A model generated the notes under the pieces. That model was given only the letters and a program-made list of their open reading frames with translations, did no database searches and was not told the DNA's origin. Positions 27,701 through 49,493 of a stretch of 64,000 nucleotides of DNA are shown here, in pieces (position 1 is the stretch's first letter; every line of letters begins with the position of its first letter). This DNA comes from Ridgeia piscesae (lineage: Eukaryota > Annelida > Polychaeta > Sabellida > Siboglinidae). A program made the position numbers and the translations under genes. The stretch covers positions 733,501-797,500 of the forward strand of contig JAODUO010000120.1 in the NCBI GenBank assembly GCA_025642075.2. Reading direction: 5' to 3'.

Positions 27701-30700
27701 AATCAGAGCAACCGATATTGTTTTTGCAGACGATAAAGATAAATGATGCCGGATTCGACGGAAATCATGTATATCATAGAAATATGATTTGCAATCTTGT
27801 GAAATGAACTGATACAAGCTGCAATTAATGTCAAAGACAACACCTAAATTCCAAACAGTATTTGATGGTGATGTATCATTACTAATACTTTAACTGGAAA
27901 GTAATCGACAATCTTCTTTCATTTATGTCATTGTTTTAGCAATAACACCAGCTGCTTGTGTCTTCAAGGGGTTTGGTTCCTTACACAATGTTTGATGACA
28001 GAGTCATTGCTTAATGTCACAGGGACTGGGTTCCCGAGTTAGTGATGCAGGGCCGTTGCTATTGGGTCCCTTGTTTAGTGATAATAATAATTTATTTCTT
28101 ATATAGCGCCCCATCCAAGTAATTGTTCTGGGGCGCTTTACAATGATTATTCCTAATTGAATAATAATAACAATAAAAATAAATAAAAACGCTAATACAA
28201 TACTACGTTGATAAAATATGCATATGGTAATAAAAACAATCATGTTCCCTTAAAATACCGACATAAATAATCACACAACTATAAAGGGTATACAAAATAA
28301 ATATAAATATGTAATAATTAAAATAATAAATAAATTAAAATAAGTGGATGAATAGCTAATTAACTATTATCGTCGATTGTCAAAATAATAATATGTAAAA
28401 AGATGTGTCTTGAGTGCAACCTTAAACTGATTAACACTCGTACACTTGTAAGGGGTAGTTGGTTCCATGTCCTTGTAGCTGCACAAGAGAAGGATCGTTA
28501 GCCGATTTGTTTTGAGCCGTTTAAGAAGTAACCGATCAGAAGATCGTAGCCTGCGTGTTGGGCAAAAGGGACAGAGAAGTGGTGATATAAGGTGTCTTAC
28601 TTAGTTATACACTGTGTGGGATCTGTTTATTAGTTATGCATGCTCCCTTACTTAACAATACAGTTTCCCTTATTTAGTGCTACAAAGTTCCCTTCTTAGT
28701 GTAACATGTCCTTAATCATCTCTTAGTGATACGGAGTCCATAACTTAGTGACACGTGTCCCTAACCATCCCATAGTGACACATGGTTCCTTAGTGATACA
28801 TGGTTCCTTAGTGATACATGATTCCTTAGTGACACATGGTTCCTTAGGGATACATGGTTCCTTAGGGATACATGGTTCCTTAGGGATACATGGTTCCTTA
28901 GTGACACATGGTTCCTTAGGGATACATGGTTCCTTAGGGATACATGGTTCCTTAGGGATACATGGTTCCTTAGTGACACATGACATGGTTCCTTAGTAAC
29001 ACATGACATGGTTCCTTAGTGACACATGACATGGTTCCTTAGTGATACATGGTTCCTTAGTGATACATGGTTCCTTAGTGATACATGATTCCTTAGTGAT
29101 ACATGATTCCTTAGTGATACATGATTCCTTAGTGATACATGATTCCTTAGTGATACATGATTCCTTAGTGATACATGATTCCTTAGTGATATATGATTCC
29201 TTAGTGATACATGTTCCTTAGGGATACTGATTCCTTAATGATATATGATTCCTTAGTGATACATGATTCCTTAGTGATACATGATTCCTTAGTGATACAT
29301 GATTCCTTAGTGATACATGATTCCTTAGTGATACATGATTCCTTAGTGATACATGATTCCTTAATGATATATGATTCCTTAGTGATATATGATTCCTTAG
29401 TGATACATGATTCCTTAGTGATACATGATTCCTTAGTGATACATGATTCCTTAGTGATACATGATTCCTTAGTGATACATGATTCCTTAGTGATACATGA
29501 TTCCTTAGTGATATATGATTCCTTAGTGATATATGATTCCTTAGTGATATATGATTCCTTAGTGATATATGATTCCTTAGTGATATATGATTCCTTAGTG
29601 ATACATGATTCCTTAGTGATATATGATTCCTTAGTGATATATGATTCTTTAGTGATATATGATTCCTTAGTGATATATGATTCCTTAGTGATATATGATA
29701 CCTTAGTGATACATGATTCCTTAGTGATATATGATTCCTTAGTGATATATGATTCCTTAGTGATATATGATTCCTTAGTGATATATGATTCCTTAGTGAT
29801 ATATGATTCCTTAATGATACATGATTCCTTAGTGATACATGATTCCTTAGTGATACATGATTCCTTAGTGATACATGATTCCTTAGTGATATATGATTCC
29901 TTAGTGATATATGATTCCTTAGTGATACATGATACCTTAGTGATACATGATTCCTTAGTGATACATGATACCTTAGTGATACATGATACCTTAGTGATAC
30001 ATGATACCTTAGTGATACATGATACCTTAGTGATACATGATTCCTTAGTGATACATGATACCTTAGTGATACATGATACCTTAGTGATACATGATACCTT
30101 AGTGATACATGATACCTTAGTGATATATGATTCCTTAGTGATATATGATACCTTAGTGATACATGATACCTTAGTGATACATGATTCCTTAGTGATACAT
30201 GATACCTTAGTGATACATGATACCTTAGTGATACATGATACCTTAGTGATACATGATACCTTAGTGATATATGATTCCTTAGTGATACATGATACCTTAG
30301 TGATACATGATACCTTAGTGATACATGATACCTTAGTGATACATGATACCTTAGTGATACATGATTCCTTAGTGATACATGATTCCTTAGTGATACATGA
30401 TTCCTTAGTGATACATGATACCTTAGTGATACATGATACCTTAGTGATACATGATTCCTTAGTGATACATGATACCTTAGTGATATATGATTCCTTAGTG
30501 ATACATGATACCTTAGTGATACATGATACCTTAGTGATACATGATTCCTTAGTGATACATGATACCTTAGTGATACATGATTCCTTAGTGATACATGATA
30601 CCTTAGTGATACATGATACCTTAGTGATACATGATACCTTAGTGATACATGATTCCTTAGTGATACATGATTCCTTAGTGATACATGATACCTTAGTGAT

Positions 30701-33700
30701 ACATGATACCTTAGTGATATATGATTCCTTAGTCATATATGATTCCTTAGTTATACATGATACCTTAGTGATACATGATACCTTAGTTATACATGATTCC
30801 TTAGTGATACATGATACCTTAGTGATACATGATACCTTAGTGATACATGATACCTTAGTGATATATGATTCCTTAGTCATATATGATTCCTTAGTTATAC
30901 ATGATACCTTAGTGATACATGATACCTTAGTTATACATGATTCCTTAGTCATATATGATTCCTTAGTTATACATGATACCTTAGTGATACATGATACCTT
31001 AGTGATACATGATACCTTAGTGATACATGATACCTTAGTGATACATGATTCCTTAGTGATACATGATTCCTTAGTGATACATGATTCCTTAGTGATACAT
31101 GATTCCTTCCTTTGCTGTCTGTGGTTGTCTATGGGGTCCAATACCTACAGGGCTTTATGAAGAACCAAATTATTGCCAGTCACACATGTTTTGGTGGACA
31201 CATGTATGTTAACTGTAAAGCCAGTTTACAAACTTTAAATGTGTCTTGTGACCTGAAATGGACTACAAACACACATGTGACAAAATTTACACTCACTTTT
31301 GTGGCATAACTACAATATCTATAGTTTTGAAAGACCTTTTTTTCCTCCTTCATTTTTTACTCGTCCACCCATATTTCTACCCATCCACAACGGTTTTTAC
31401 CCGTCTAAATGACGGGAGGACGGGTCTCTGCATAAAGTTGTGATTACCCAGTACTACAGCTGTCCCTTATTTAGTACTACAGCTGTATGTGGTCCCTTAT
31501 TTAGTACTACAGCTGTATGTGGTCCTTATTTAGTACTACATTTGTATGTGGTCCCTTATTTAGTACTACAGCTGTCCCTTATTTAGTACTACAGCTGTAT
31601 GTGGTCCCTTATTTAGTACTACAGCTTTTTATTTTTTGGTTTTTTCTTTATTTAGTACTACATTTGTATGTGGTCCCTTATTTAGTACTACAGCTGTCCC
31701 TTATTTAGTACAAACGGGGGCCCTTTTTTTGTTTTGGGTCTCTTATTTAGTACTACATTTGTATGTGTCCCTTTTTTGTACTACAGCTGTCCCTTATTTA
31801 GTACTACAGCTGTATTGGTCCCTTATTTAGTACTACAGCTTTTTTCCCTTATTTAGTACTACAGCTGTATGTGGTCCTTATTTAGTACTACACCCCTTAT
31901 TTAGTACTACAGCTGTATGTGGTCCTTATTTAGTACTACAGTTTTTCCCTTATTTAGTACTACAGCTGTCCCTTATTTAGTACTACAGCTGTATGTGGTC
32001 CCTTATTTAGTACTACAGCTGTATGTGGTCCCTTATTTAGTACTACAGCTGTCCCTTATTTAGTACTACGGCTGTATGTGGTCCCTTTAAAGCTGTTATG
32101 TGGTCCCTTATTTAGTACTACAGCTGTCCCTTATTTAGTACTACAGCTGTTTTCCCTTATTTAGTACTACAGCTGTCCCTTATTTAGTACTACAGCTGTA
32201 TGTGGTCTCTTATTTAGTACTACATTTGTATGTGGTCCCTTATTTAGTACTACAGCTGTCCCTTATTTAGTACTACAGCTGTATGTGGTCCCTTATTTAG
32301 TACTACAGCTGTATGTGGTCCCTTATTTAGTACTACAGCTGTATGTGGTCCCTTATTTAGTACTACAGCTGTCCCTTATTTAGTACTACAGCTGTATGTG
32401 GTCCCTTATTTAGTACTACAGCTGTATGTGGTCCCTTATTTAGTACTACAGCTGTATGTGGTCCCTTATTTAGTACTACAGCTGTCCCTTATTTAGTACT
32501 ACGGCTGTATGTGGTCCCTTATTTAGTACTACAGCTGTATGTGGTCCCTTATTTAGTACTACAGCTGTCCCTTATTTAGACTAGGCGTATGTGGTCCCTT
32601 ATTAGTACTACAGCTGTCCCTTATTTAGTACTACAGCTGTATGTGGTCCCTTATTTAGTACTACAGCTGTCCCTTATTTAGTACTACAGCTGTATGTGGT
32701 CCCTTATTTAGTACTACAGCTGTCCCTTATTTAGTACTACAGCTGTATGTGGTCCCTTATTTAGTACTACAGCTGTCCCTTATTTAGTACTACGGCTGTA
32801 TGTGGTCCCTTATTTAGTACTACAGCTGTCCCTTATTTAGTACTACGGCTGTAAGTGGTCCCTTATTTAGTACTACAGCTGTATGTGGTCCCTTATTTAG
32901 AACTACAGCTGTATGTGGTCCCTTATTTAGGACTACAGCTGTAAGTGGTCCCTTATTTAGATTAAGCTGTATGTGGTCCTTATTTAGTACTACAGCTTTT
33001 GTGGCCCCTTTTTAGTCAAGCTGTCCCAAGTACTACAGCTGTATGTGGTCCCTTATTTAGTACTACAGCTGTATGTGGTCCCTTATTTAGTACTACGGCT
33101 GTATGTGGTCCCTTATTTAGTACTACAGCTGTCCCTTATTTAGTACTACAGCTGTATGTGGCCCCTTATTTAGAACTACAGCTGTATGTGGTCCCTTATT
33201 TAGTACTACGGCTGTATGTGGTCCCTTATTTAGTACTACGGCTGTATGTGGTCCCTTATTTAGTACTACGGCTGTATGTGGTCCCTTATTTAGTACTACA
33301 GCTGTCCCTTATTTAGTACTACAGCTGTATGTGGCCCCTTATTTAGAACTACAGCTGTATGTGGTCCCTTATTTAGTACTACAGCTGTAGTGGTCCCTTA
33401 TTTAGTACTACAGCTGTATGTGGTCCCTTATTTAGTACTACAGCTGTATGTGGTCCCTTATTTAGTACTACACGGTCCGTTCTTTGTCACATTTTGGGCC
33501 CCTTTATTTTACTACGGCTTATGTGGCCCTTTTTAGCCATTTTTTCCCATTCTGCAGTCACTCTGGGTCCCTTCCTTGACTATATTCATTTCTTTCTTAC
33601 TTCATCCGGCCTACAGCTCACTGGCGCTGACAAATCTTTGACCATTGTCTCACCAGGTGGCACTATGTCGGGAGAAGAAACGGGAGGAGATACAGGCGCA

Positions 33701-35305
33701 CGCAGATGAGATACAGAGGGGGAGGATGGCGAAAAGACAGAGACTGGTGAAGGACCAGATAGATGCTGATGAGGCTGAATCCACAGGTCACTGTGTCGAC
33801 TTCGCGAAGCCTGCACACGTTGACGTGAGTTTGGACGACATTAAAATAACTGCGTTGCCCGAGAAGAGTGCCGCCGTTCAGATATGCACAGGTGAGGTCA
33901 AGTTAAGTTAGTAGCTAAGTATGTAGTTATACATGTATTAGTAGTTAAGTATATAACCTGTCACAGTGGAGTTTGTATTAATTAAAACTATGAAGTCCAT
34001 GAATTAATCGCGAAATGTAATTTAATGTATTTGAGGATTTCACAGATCCTAAGTTTTAAAATGGCACCTCATCTGTTCGCTTTTCTTCAGTGTGTTTTAT
34101 TCATTGCTAAATTTGAAGTAAATGTAAAAAAACGTGACAGTTAGGTTGTAATGTGTACTGTTATTGTGCCTCAGAACAATATTCTCATATATTATTTATA
34201 GTAATAGTTATATAAATTTGTTATGTAAATCATGCCACTTCCATGCTAGTTACCACAGAAGTTATGCTTGAATGATGCAGTCATATTATGTATTATAATA
34301 AGGAACCGGAATGGATATACGAAACCAAGAGAAATAGCTTACTATCTTATATGAAACATTGCAGCTCCGTCGTCGGACTCTTAATCGAGAGCAGTCAGAT
34401 AAATTGGAATCAAATCATGTGCTGCCAATTTTGAACCCTGGGCAAGTTCATTGACTTTAGGGATTGCTCAGTTCACCTTTCTGTGTGAATGATTGCCTGG
34501 CTGTTAATAGTGGTAGATATTTGTGTACAAATATTCATGCATTAACTTCAATACGTTGAATGCAATTAACCTGGTCAGTTAGGGTGCAATAAGACGCATG
34601 TGTGACGCTGTTACAGGTATAAAACGTACACATGCGAAATGAAGAGTAAAACTAATATGCACTGTGCTGTGCAAGAACCTACTCTTAACCACCTCGGTGT
34701 ACCTCAAACCGGCCATTGCGATACTATTCTGAAATCTCACATCGAGTGGCACGTACATGGATTGGTGTTTGTGTTTCTTGTGATTTGAAAGCACCTTAGA
34801 TGCCCAAATCTCCCGAAATCTCCCGCAGATTCGACTACTGTGACACGTGTTGAGTTGCAGCAACTTGCAGACACACGGAGCTGGAGCCCGCCGAGTGGCT
34901 CTACCCCGTCACAGAGACCGAGACGACGCGATACCGAGTCTTCAAGGACTTGTGGGAGAAGGGTTACTACCTAACAAGTGGGTGCAAGTTTGGGGGTGAC
35001 TTTCTCGTTTACCCTGGTAAGTATATGCGAACATTTCCGGAAGGTATACAGCTGTATGCGTATAAAGCCGGTCTGCGTACAAATTTGACGTCAGCTTGCG
35101 TGAATAATAAATTGTTAAAAAAATGTATAGTTACCATACGTAGTATGACCACTTAATAAAGATATGAATCATTTTTTTTACCAGAATAACATTATATTTT
35201 AGTGACTTTAAGCGCACAGTTCGTTTGTCCTATCTCCTATCTCGCATAATGGAGCGGTCTGCCTAAGCTGCTTTTAGGAGTTTGTATATACACTGTATAT
35301 ATATT

Positions 35306-35355
<50 letters not shown>

Positions 35356-35403
35356 ATATATATATATATATTATATATATATATATTATATATATATATA
35401 ATA

Positions 35404-35471
<68 letters not shown>

Positions 35472-35755
35472 TCTATAACCTCTCAACGTTTGATTATTTT
35501 TGTGAACTTAGCTTGGCCACTTCCTAGCAAACACTAACCAGCGAAGGCCTGAATGTTGTTTCAGGTGAGCCAGCGAGATTCCATTCGTTCTACATTGCCG
35601 TTTGTCGACCATCCTCCCAGTCTTTCACGCCCCTCGACCTCATTACCCTCGGTCGTCTCGGCGCCAATGTCAAGAAGACCGTGATCCTCTGCACGGTGGA
35701 CGAAGACACAGACCAGATGTGCTATATCTCCTTACAGTGGACTGGTCTCAGTTGA
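24636..35755 (+). CDS. TSEN34: TSEN34, tRNA-splicing endonuclease catalytic subunit (5 exons found)
   Basis: TSEN34 cuts the 3' splice site of intron-containing pre-tRNAs within the nuclear TSEN complex. Exons: 24636-24773, 27008-27108, 33657-33891, 34861-35016, 35565-35755, in phases 1, 1, 0, 1, 1 at their starts; all borders are GT-AG. The first encodes HRIVGRLVGCLPRLPRQNIQ, matching the N-terminal lobe. The second has FQRKRRQLYEDQ and the third the charged linker REKKREEIQAHADEI. The fourth has YRVFKDLWEKGYYL and KFGGDFLVYPG; the fifth has RFHSFYIAV, LGRLGANVKKTVILC and the closing ISLQWTGLS with TGA. The catalytic Tyr (VYPG), His (RFHSF) and Lys (NVKKT) are all present. About 273 residues are visible; the human protein is 310. 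The missing part is the short N-terminal exon. Introns 1 and 2 are filled with repeats. Confidence 0.94.
24774..25331. repeat. 18-bp minisatellite in TSEN34 intron
   Basis: About thirty copies of TGTAGGCTGGTGTCATCA run from the splice donor of the preceding TSEN34 exon up to the target-site duplication of the hAT element. Because 18 is divisible by three, several frames stay open on both strands; those are not genes. Confidence 0.95.
25340..26254 (+). mobile_element. Non-autonomous hAT-type element with 8-bp target duplication
   Basis: Terminal inverted repeats CAGACATGGGGTCAAA bound about 915 bp; the left end carries an extra CAGAC. The octamer GTGTACAT flanks both sides (25332-25339 and 26255-26262), which is the size expected for hAT transposons. 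Internal AAATACAAATAC-type subterminal repeats are present near both ends. No transposase frame is visible. Confidence 0.85.
27008..27108 (+). CDS. TSEN34: TSEN34 exon, linker
   Basis: After a CTGCAG acceptor, phase 1 translation gives a Ser/Pro-rich stretch and then EDFQRKRRQLYEDQ. It joins in phase 0 to VALCREKK of the next exon. It is followed at once by an ATAATAATAA run that is the tail of the inverted LINE fragment. Confidence 0.85.
27109..27840 (-). mobile_element. CR1/L2-like LINE 3' fragment, decayed
   Basis: Minus-strand reading shows RRIRHHLSLSSAKTISVALI and SRLDYCNSLL (27614-27817), then WLPVEYRIKF near 27545, and a 3' end with a GGCGTTATAGAAGTTTTACA-like tail and an (ATT)n run at 27109. 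This is the reverse-transcriptase thumb and 3' UTR only. Confidence 0.82.
28078..28145 (-). mobile_element. LINE/SINE 3' tail of the AGCGCC type
   Basis: TAATAATAATTTATT, then TATATAGCGCC and GGGGCGCTTTACA, is the reverse complement of a CR1/L2-type 3' end with (ATT)n tail. No coding part can be read next to it. Confidence 0.5.
28768..31107. repeat. 18-bp minisatellite, ~2.3 kb, TSEN34 intron 2
   Basis: The unit is TTCCTTAGTGATACATGA with three common variants (TACATG/TATATG and GATTCC/GATACC) and a subfamily ATGGTTCCTTAGGGATAC at the left end. About 125 copies are present. Frames of about 650 codons stay open on both strands purely from the period. Between 30710 and 31000 the variants recur in a larger pattern. 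Confidence 0.97.
31446..33472. repeat. 23/30-bp compound minisatellite, ~2 kb, TSEN34 intron 2
   Basis: CCCTTATTTAGTACTACAGC with TGT forms a 23-bp unit, or 30 bp when followed by ATGTGGT. The two lengths alternate irregularly. Several copies have single-base slips and small gaps (for example near 31620, 32095, 33000). Confidence 0.95.
33657..33891 (+). CDS. TSEN34: TSEN34 exon, charged linker
   Basis: Phase 0 at its start and phase 1 at its end. It encodes VALCREKKREEIQAHADEI, RGRMAKRQRLVKDQ and a more acidic tail. The low-complexity charged linker is typical of animal TSEN34, between the N-terminal lobe and the nuclease fold. Confidence 0.9.
34861..35016 (+). CDS. TSEN34: TSEN34 exon, endonuclease fold with catalytic Tyr
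   Basis: The acceptor TTGCAG|CAACTT was chosen over the CAG ten bases downstream because only it keeps the phase. It encodes RYRVFKDLWEKGYYLTSG then CKFGGDFLVYPG, ending at a GTAAGT donor. Confidence 0.93.
35275..35467. repeat. (TA)n tract, TSEN34 last intron
   Basis: Almost 200 bp of TA with a few ATT breaks, between the last two TSEN34 exons. Confidence 0.95.
35565..35755 (+). CDS. TSEN34: TSEN34 terminal exon, catalytic His and Lys
   Basis: It encodes EPARFHSFYIAVCRPS, LDLITLGRLGANVKKTVIL and CYISLQWTGLS, then TGA at 35753-35755. The His of RFHSF and the first Lys after GANV correspond to the general-acid/base triad with the Tyr of the previous exon. Confidence 0.95.
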
Positions 35756-35963
35756 TCACTCGTAAAGGAATAGTTATTGTTTCGGGGATCGGTTACTGTT
35801 TGCGTCGAAACAGACCCTCCAAGTTGACACCAAGAACAGATCTCGGACTCTCCTTCCGTTTGACTCATGGCAGGTGTGACAATGACAACACATGTTGGAA
35901 TCCATCTAGCCCTCCTGAGCGACAACAAATTGCAGATGTAGCAATTTGTCCTGTTTTGGTAGT

Positions 35964-35969
35964 ATTAAA
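35964..35969 (+). promoter_or_regulatory. candidate poly(A) signal for TSEN34 (ATTAAA)
   Basis: The common variant hexamer lies about 210 nt after the TSEN34 stop and is followed by T-rich sequence. It is the first such hexamer I find past the stop. Confidence 0.35.
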
Positions 35970-36246
35970 GTTTTATTGTAAATTAATAACATTATAGTAT
36001 ATCATCAATCGTCATACTGTGCAAAATTTATTATAAGGAAGCATATGAGTCGTGACAAAAGCAAAAAAAACAGATAACGTTATACCGTCTAGTCAGCTTA
36101 AATGATTGAATGTCGTAGATAAACGAAGATATACACACGTAATGACATATGTATATTTGTAAACTGAGTTAAATGAGAAGGTTTAAAATATACACAGAAA
36201 GTGAAACTTACATACAAACTTACATGGGTTGTGTGCCCATAGGGTG

Positions 36247-37874
36247 TCAGTCCGGGTTGCTGCAGCGCCTGGTGTGACTGTACAGACCGATCTTTGAGCC
36301 ACATACTCTGTTACGGTTGCTGCATTTGAAGGTCTTCACACCTGGCTCAAGGTTTGTTTCTGCCATCTGCTTTCTACATTCCTTTTCCTCCCACAGCTCC
36401 CGTCTCTGCCTCTCGCTCGTGCGGATGCATGTCCTGATGCGGTCTGCCGCTTGGGTTTCCGAGTTTGCTGGGTTGATGCTGCCTGTCTTCATGTCACGTT
36501 TGCGGACATCTTTGAACCGCAGGATAGGCCTTCTGTGGGCCTGGTGCCGGTGGCAAGCTCACATACAGAGTGTCCTTAGGGATTCTTCCATCCGTAATTC
36601 GTCTGACATGACCAAGCCAACTGAAGCGCCTTTGGGGTAGCAGAGCAAATAGGCTCGGCATTCTAGCTTTCGCTAAGACGTCTTTGTTGAGGATGCGGTC
36701 TTGCCAGGTGATGCCCTGGATCCTTCGAAGGCAGCGCATGTGGAACGTGTTGGGTCGACGCTCTTGGCGGGTGTACGTGGTCCAAGCACCACTGCCATAA
36801 AGCACAGTGCTAAACACGCAGGCTTTAAAAACGTCCATCTTGGTTTTCATTGTCCCCCACCCTCTTGGTCAGGCGAGCCATCGCTGTTGCTGCCTTGCCG
36901 ATCCTCTTGTGTAGTTCTATGTCCAGAGAGGTTGCTGGATATGGTGGATCCGAGGTACACAAATTCTTCCATTACGTCCAAGGTGTACCTCCTGGTAGTC
37001 GTCTATTTGAACGCTGGGGGCACTGCAGACGTCTTGTCCTAAGACGTTGGTCTTCTTGAGACTCATTGTGAGACCAAACTCTGCACGCATGAGCAAAGGA
37101 GATCATGAGGCGTTGCAAAGCTTCCTCACTGTGAGCAGTCAGAGCAGAGTCATCTGCAAAAAGCATCTCCCTTGATTGTTACTATTCGCACTTTGGTCTT
37201 TGCCAGAAAGGTTCCCATCTCTTATTCCGACCAACTGAAGGCAAAGGACAGTAGCAGGCAGGATAAGATTCCAAAAGGTGTTGGAGCTGGTACACATCCT
37301 TGTTTCACTCTGTTCCTAATTGGGAACGGATCTGATGAGGAGCCATCATGCTGAATAGTATCTTTCCTGTCTTTGTGGAAGGACGCGATGATTTTCAATA
37401 GTTTTGGAGGACATCCAGTCCATCGCAGCATTGCAAAGAGGCCGTTTCTGCTTAACAGGTCGAAAGCATTGGTTAGATCAACGATGGCGATGTAAAGTGG
37501 TTGCCTCTGTCCACGGAATTTCTCCTGCAGCTGCTGTAGTGATAAAATCAATCATCGATGGGTGATCGTTCAGGGGCCTTGCCGCAGGCTAAACTGACAA
37601 TAGCCTTGCTAAGCTCTCCTGCTGAAGGTGGAATGTCGAGCTCTTCATTTCCATGAAAACAAGGGGTGGTATTTTGAACTGCCATCTGGGTGATGATGGT
37701 TTCTCTTGAGTAGAGCCCCTGATAATGTTCCGGCCATCTCTCCAACTGCTTCCCTCGGTCTGTAACGGTGACATCTGTAGTGGATTTTAGGGGTGCAATC
37801 TTGGTGACGCTTGGCCCGAAGACTGTTACTTTTACCGCAGTAGCAAGTAGACAGATGCGGAGTGTTTTGTACAT
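36247..37874 (-). mobile_element. Non-LTR retrotransposon, decayed, minus strand
   Basis: Broken frames carry reverse-transcriptase blocks in order. 37548-37874 has a GKQLERWPEHYQGLYS pre-palm block. 37222-37551 has YIAIVDLTNAFDLLSRNGLF and RNRVKQGCVPAPTPFGI. Near 37130 is LFADDSALTAHSEEALQ. 36494-36850 has FSTVLYGSGAWTTYTRQ and FSWLGHVRRITDGRIPKD. At the end is a C-terminal finger-like VCGSKIGLYSHTRRC. At least three frameshifts and a gap between palm blocks show it is dead. It is a different lineage from the CR1-like copies; I cannot name the clade. Confidence 0.88.
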
Positions 37875-41470
<3,596 letters not shown>

Positions 41471-42075
41471 GTAAACATAACATACCGTGACAGAAACACA
41501 AACATCTCATCATATCTTGTCTAACAAATCTGTAACATTTATTGTAAAACGTCGATAACATTCGCCATAACTTCGAACTTGTAGCTGTTTAATATCATAT
41601 GCAATTTATATTGCTGTTAAATATAGCACACTCTCTATAAATTAGTAATATTATACGCAGGTGAGAATACTACATGAAAATACTAGTAGTTATTAAAGTA
41701 AATACGGATTAATTTCAAAATGTGTACTCGTATTCAAAATCGTCCACAATCTTATTCCTGTCCCGCTTAGAACATATTAGTACATGCAGACAGACTCAAA
41801 CGCTCAATTCACCCTTATAAATTTAAACATATTAGAGTCAACACGGTATAATATAGAACATTTTTTACCCCGCGCCTAGGGAGATTCTAGAAGCGTCAGT
41901 TGTTAATGGAAAGGACACCTCAACTTCAAAGAACTGCCCGGCCGGGCGCAACGCTCATAGAGCATCCAACATCACTGGCGCAATACCTAGCTCTGATTTC
42001 TCAATTACTAAACAGAAACAGGAAGTAATTAGTTTGAAGATTGTTTTGCCATGGATGTGTCTTTAGAGGGTTGGT
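41471..42075. other. 3' flank of the CABIT-SAM gene
   Basis: Probably 3' UTR and downstream sequence of the minus-strand gene ending at 42076. A reverse-strand AATAAA occurs at 41538-41543. I see no other gene. Confidence 0.4.
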
Positions 42076-48014
<5,939 letters not shown>

Positions 48015-48046
48015 ATTTCGTCTTGTATCTACGCGTTCGTAACGGT

Positions 48047-48530
48047 TCCTTATGTTACACCACGGTTACACCATTATTCCTTCTCTGGTACACCACGGTT
48101 ACGCCACTGTTAATTCACTGGTACACCACGGTTACGCCACTGTTATTCACTGGTACACCACGGTTACGCCACTGTTACTTCACTGGTACACCACGGTTAC
48201 GCCACTGTTACTTCACTGGTACACCACGGTTACGCCACTGTTACTTCACTGGTACACCACGGTTACGCCACTGTTACTTCACTGGTACACCACGGTTACG
48301 CCACTGTTACTTCACTGGTACACCACGGTTACGCCACTGTTACTTCACTGGTACACCACGGTTACGCCACTGTTACTTCACTGGTACACCACGGTTACAC
48401 TACCGTTACTTCACTGTTACACAACTGATACTTCTCTGGAATACCACGGTTACACCACTGATACTTCTCTGATACACCACGGTTACACCACTGATAGTTC
48501 TCTGGTACACCACGGCTACACCACTGTTGT
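48047..48530. repeat. 33-bp minisatellite upstream of the CABIT-SAM start
   Basis: The unit GGTACACCACGGTTACGCCA plus CTGTTACTTCACT recurs about fourteen times at 32-33 bp steps. It begins about 35 bp upstream of the putative ATG, so it is either in the 5' UTR or the core promoter. Confidence 0.95.
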
Positions 48531-49493
48531 ATCGCGGTTACACTACACACTGGGTTATTCGCGGTGACGTCAGAACGTAAACGTTGTTTCAGCTTTGTAG
48601 ATCTAGTTGTCTGAGCACTGACGTGTTGTACGTCGTCGGCTCGTGTATTATGTACATACGCTGTTTGTAGACCGATTAAAAATGGCGCTGTCCCCTTTGT
48701 TCGTTCGTGGGTCGCTGTATGTGTGAGCGTGCACCTCAGCCGTCGAGGCAAGGCGAAGTCGACGAGAGCCGAACTAGGTCAGGGCGGCATTGCGAACTGT
48801 AGTTACACAAACACGACACTAGCCGATTCATGAACTCTCTATCACTCGACGAACTCTCCCGCAGTACACTAGTGAAACTTAGTCGAACGCAGTACTCGAT
48901 CTCTCCCCTGACATGCCGTCTCCGTTTAGCCCGACAGAGACGTGACAGGAACGTTTAATCGTGACCCGTCACGGTTGGCTGAACACGCAGCACAAAAGCC
49001 CAGCTTATTGAAATAGCAACTCACAGTTAGTAATCTGATCACATGCTCTCAAACAGGAAGTCCGTATGTGTGTATGGAAAAGCTACCAGTTAGAAATAGA
49101 CAATGATCGTTACTGCGATCAATCAACGCTATGTCTGATATGTTTGTACGTCCATGTCATCACTACAATTTTATTACAAATATAAACATAACACTCTACC
49201 GGTTTACGTACACAAATGGCAGATGATTAAAAATGCCAGCCCGCACAAATAATACATATACGTATAGCAACAGAACAAATCATGAGTTGGTGTCTTGATT
49301 TAGTGAAAGACAAAACAATGACCTACCTATAATTTGAGAGGATTCGCAAGTTACGCCAAACACCACATGGTATAAAATACAATGACAAGTGCCATATACC
49401 ACAGTGCCACATACGTCCAGTGAAGTTAATTCGTTTTTAATACAACTACTTAATCTGCATAGTTGCATGCATTACTACGCGTTCACACGCGTA
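48531..49493. other. Spacer between the two CABIT genes, no exon seen
   Basis: This stretch between the minisatellite and the ACAAC array is moderately GC-rich from 48580 to 48960. It could contain promoter or 5' UTR of the minus-strand CABIT-SAM gene. I find no coding exon. Confidence 0.4.

Noticed and set aside
29201..31160. Two ~650-codon open frames, one on each strand
   Set aside because: Both lie entirely in the 18-bp minisatellite; a period divisible by three without stop codons keeps frames open. There is no domain, no splice context and no composition change.
31446..33472. CRISPR-like array of 23-30-bp repeats
   Set aside because: There are no unique spacers; unit sequence is continuous, and the setting is a eukaryotic intron.
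34579..34863. 94-codon minus-strand frame in the TSEN34 intron
   Set aside because: No homology I can name, opposite to the host gene, and no flanking signals. It could be a fragment of an unknown repeat but I cannot support it.
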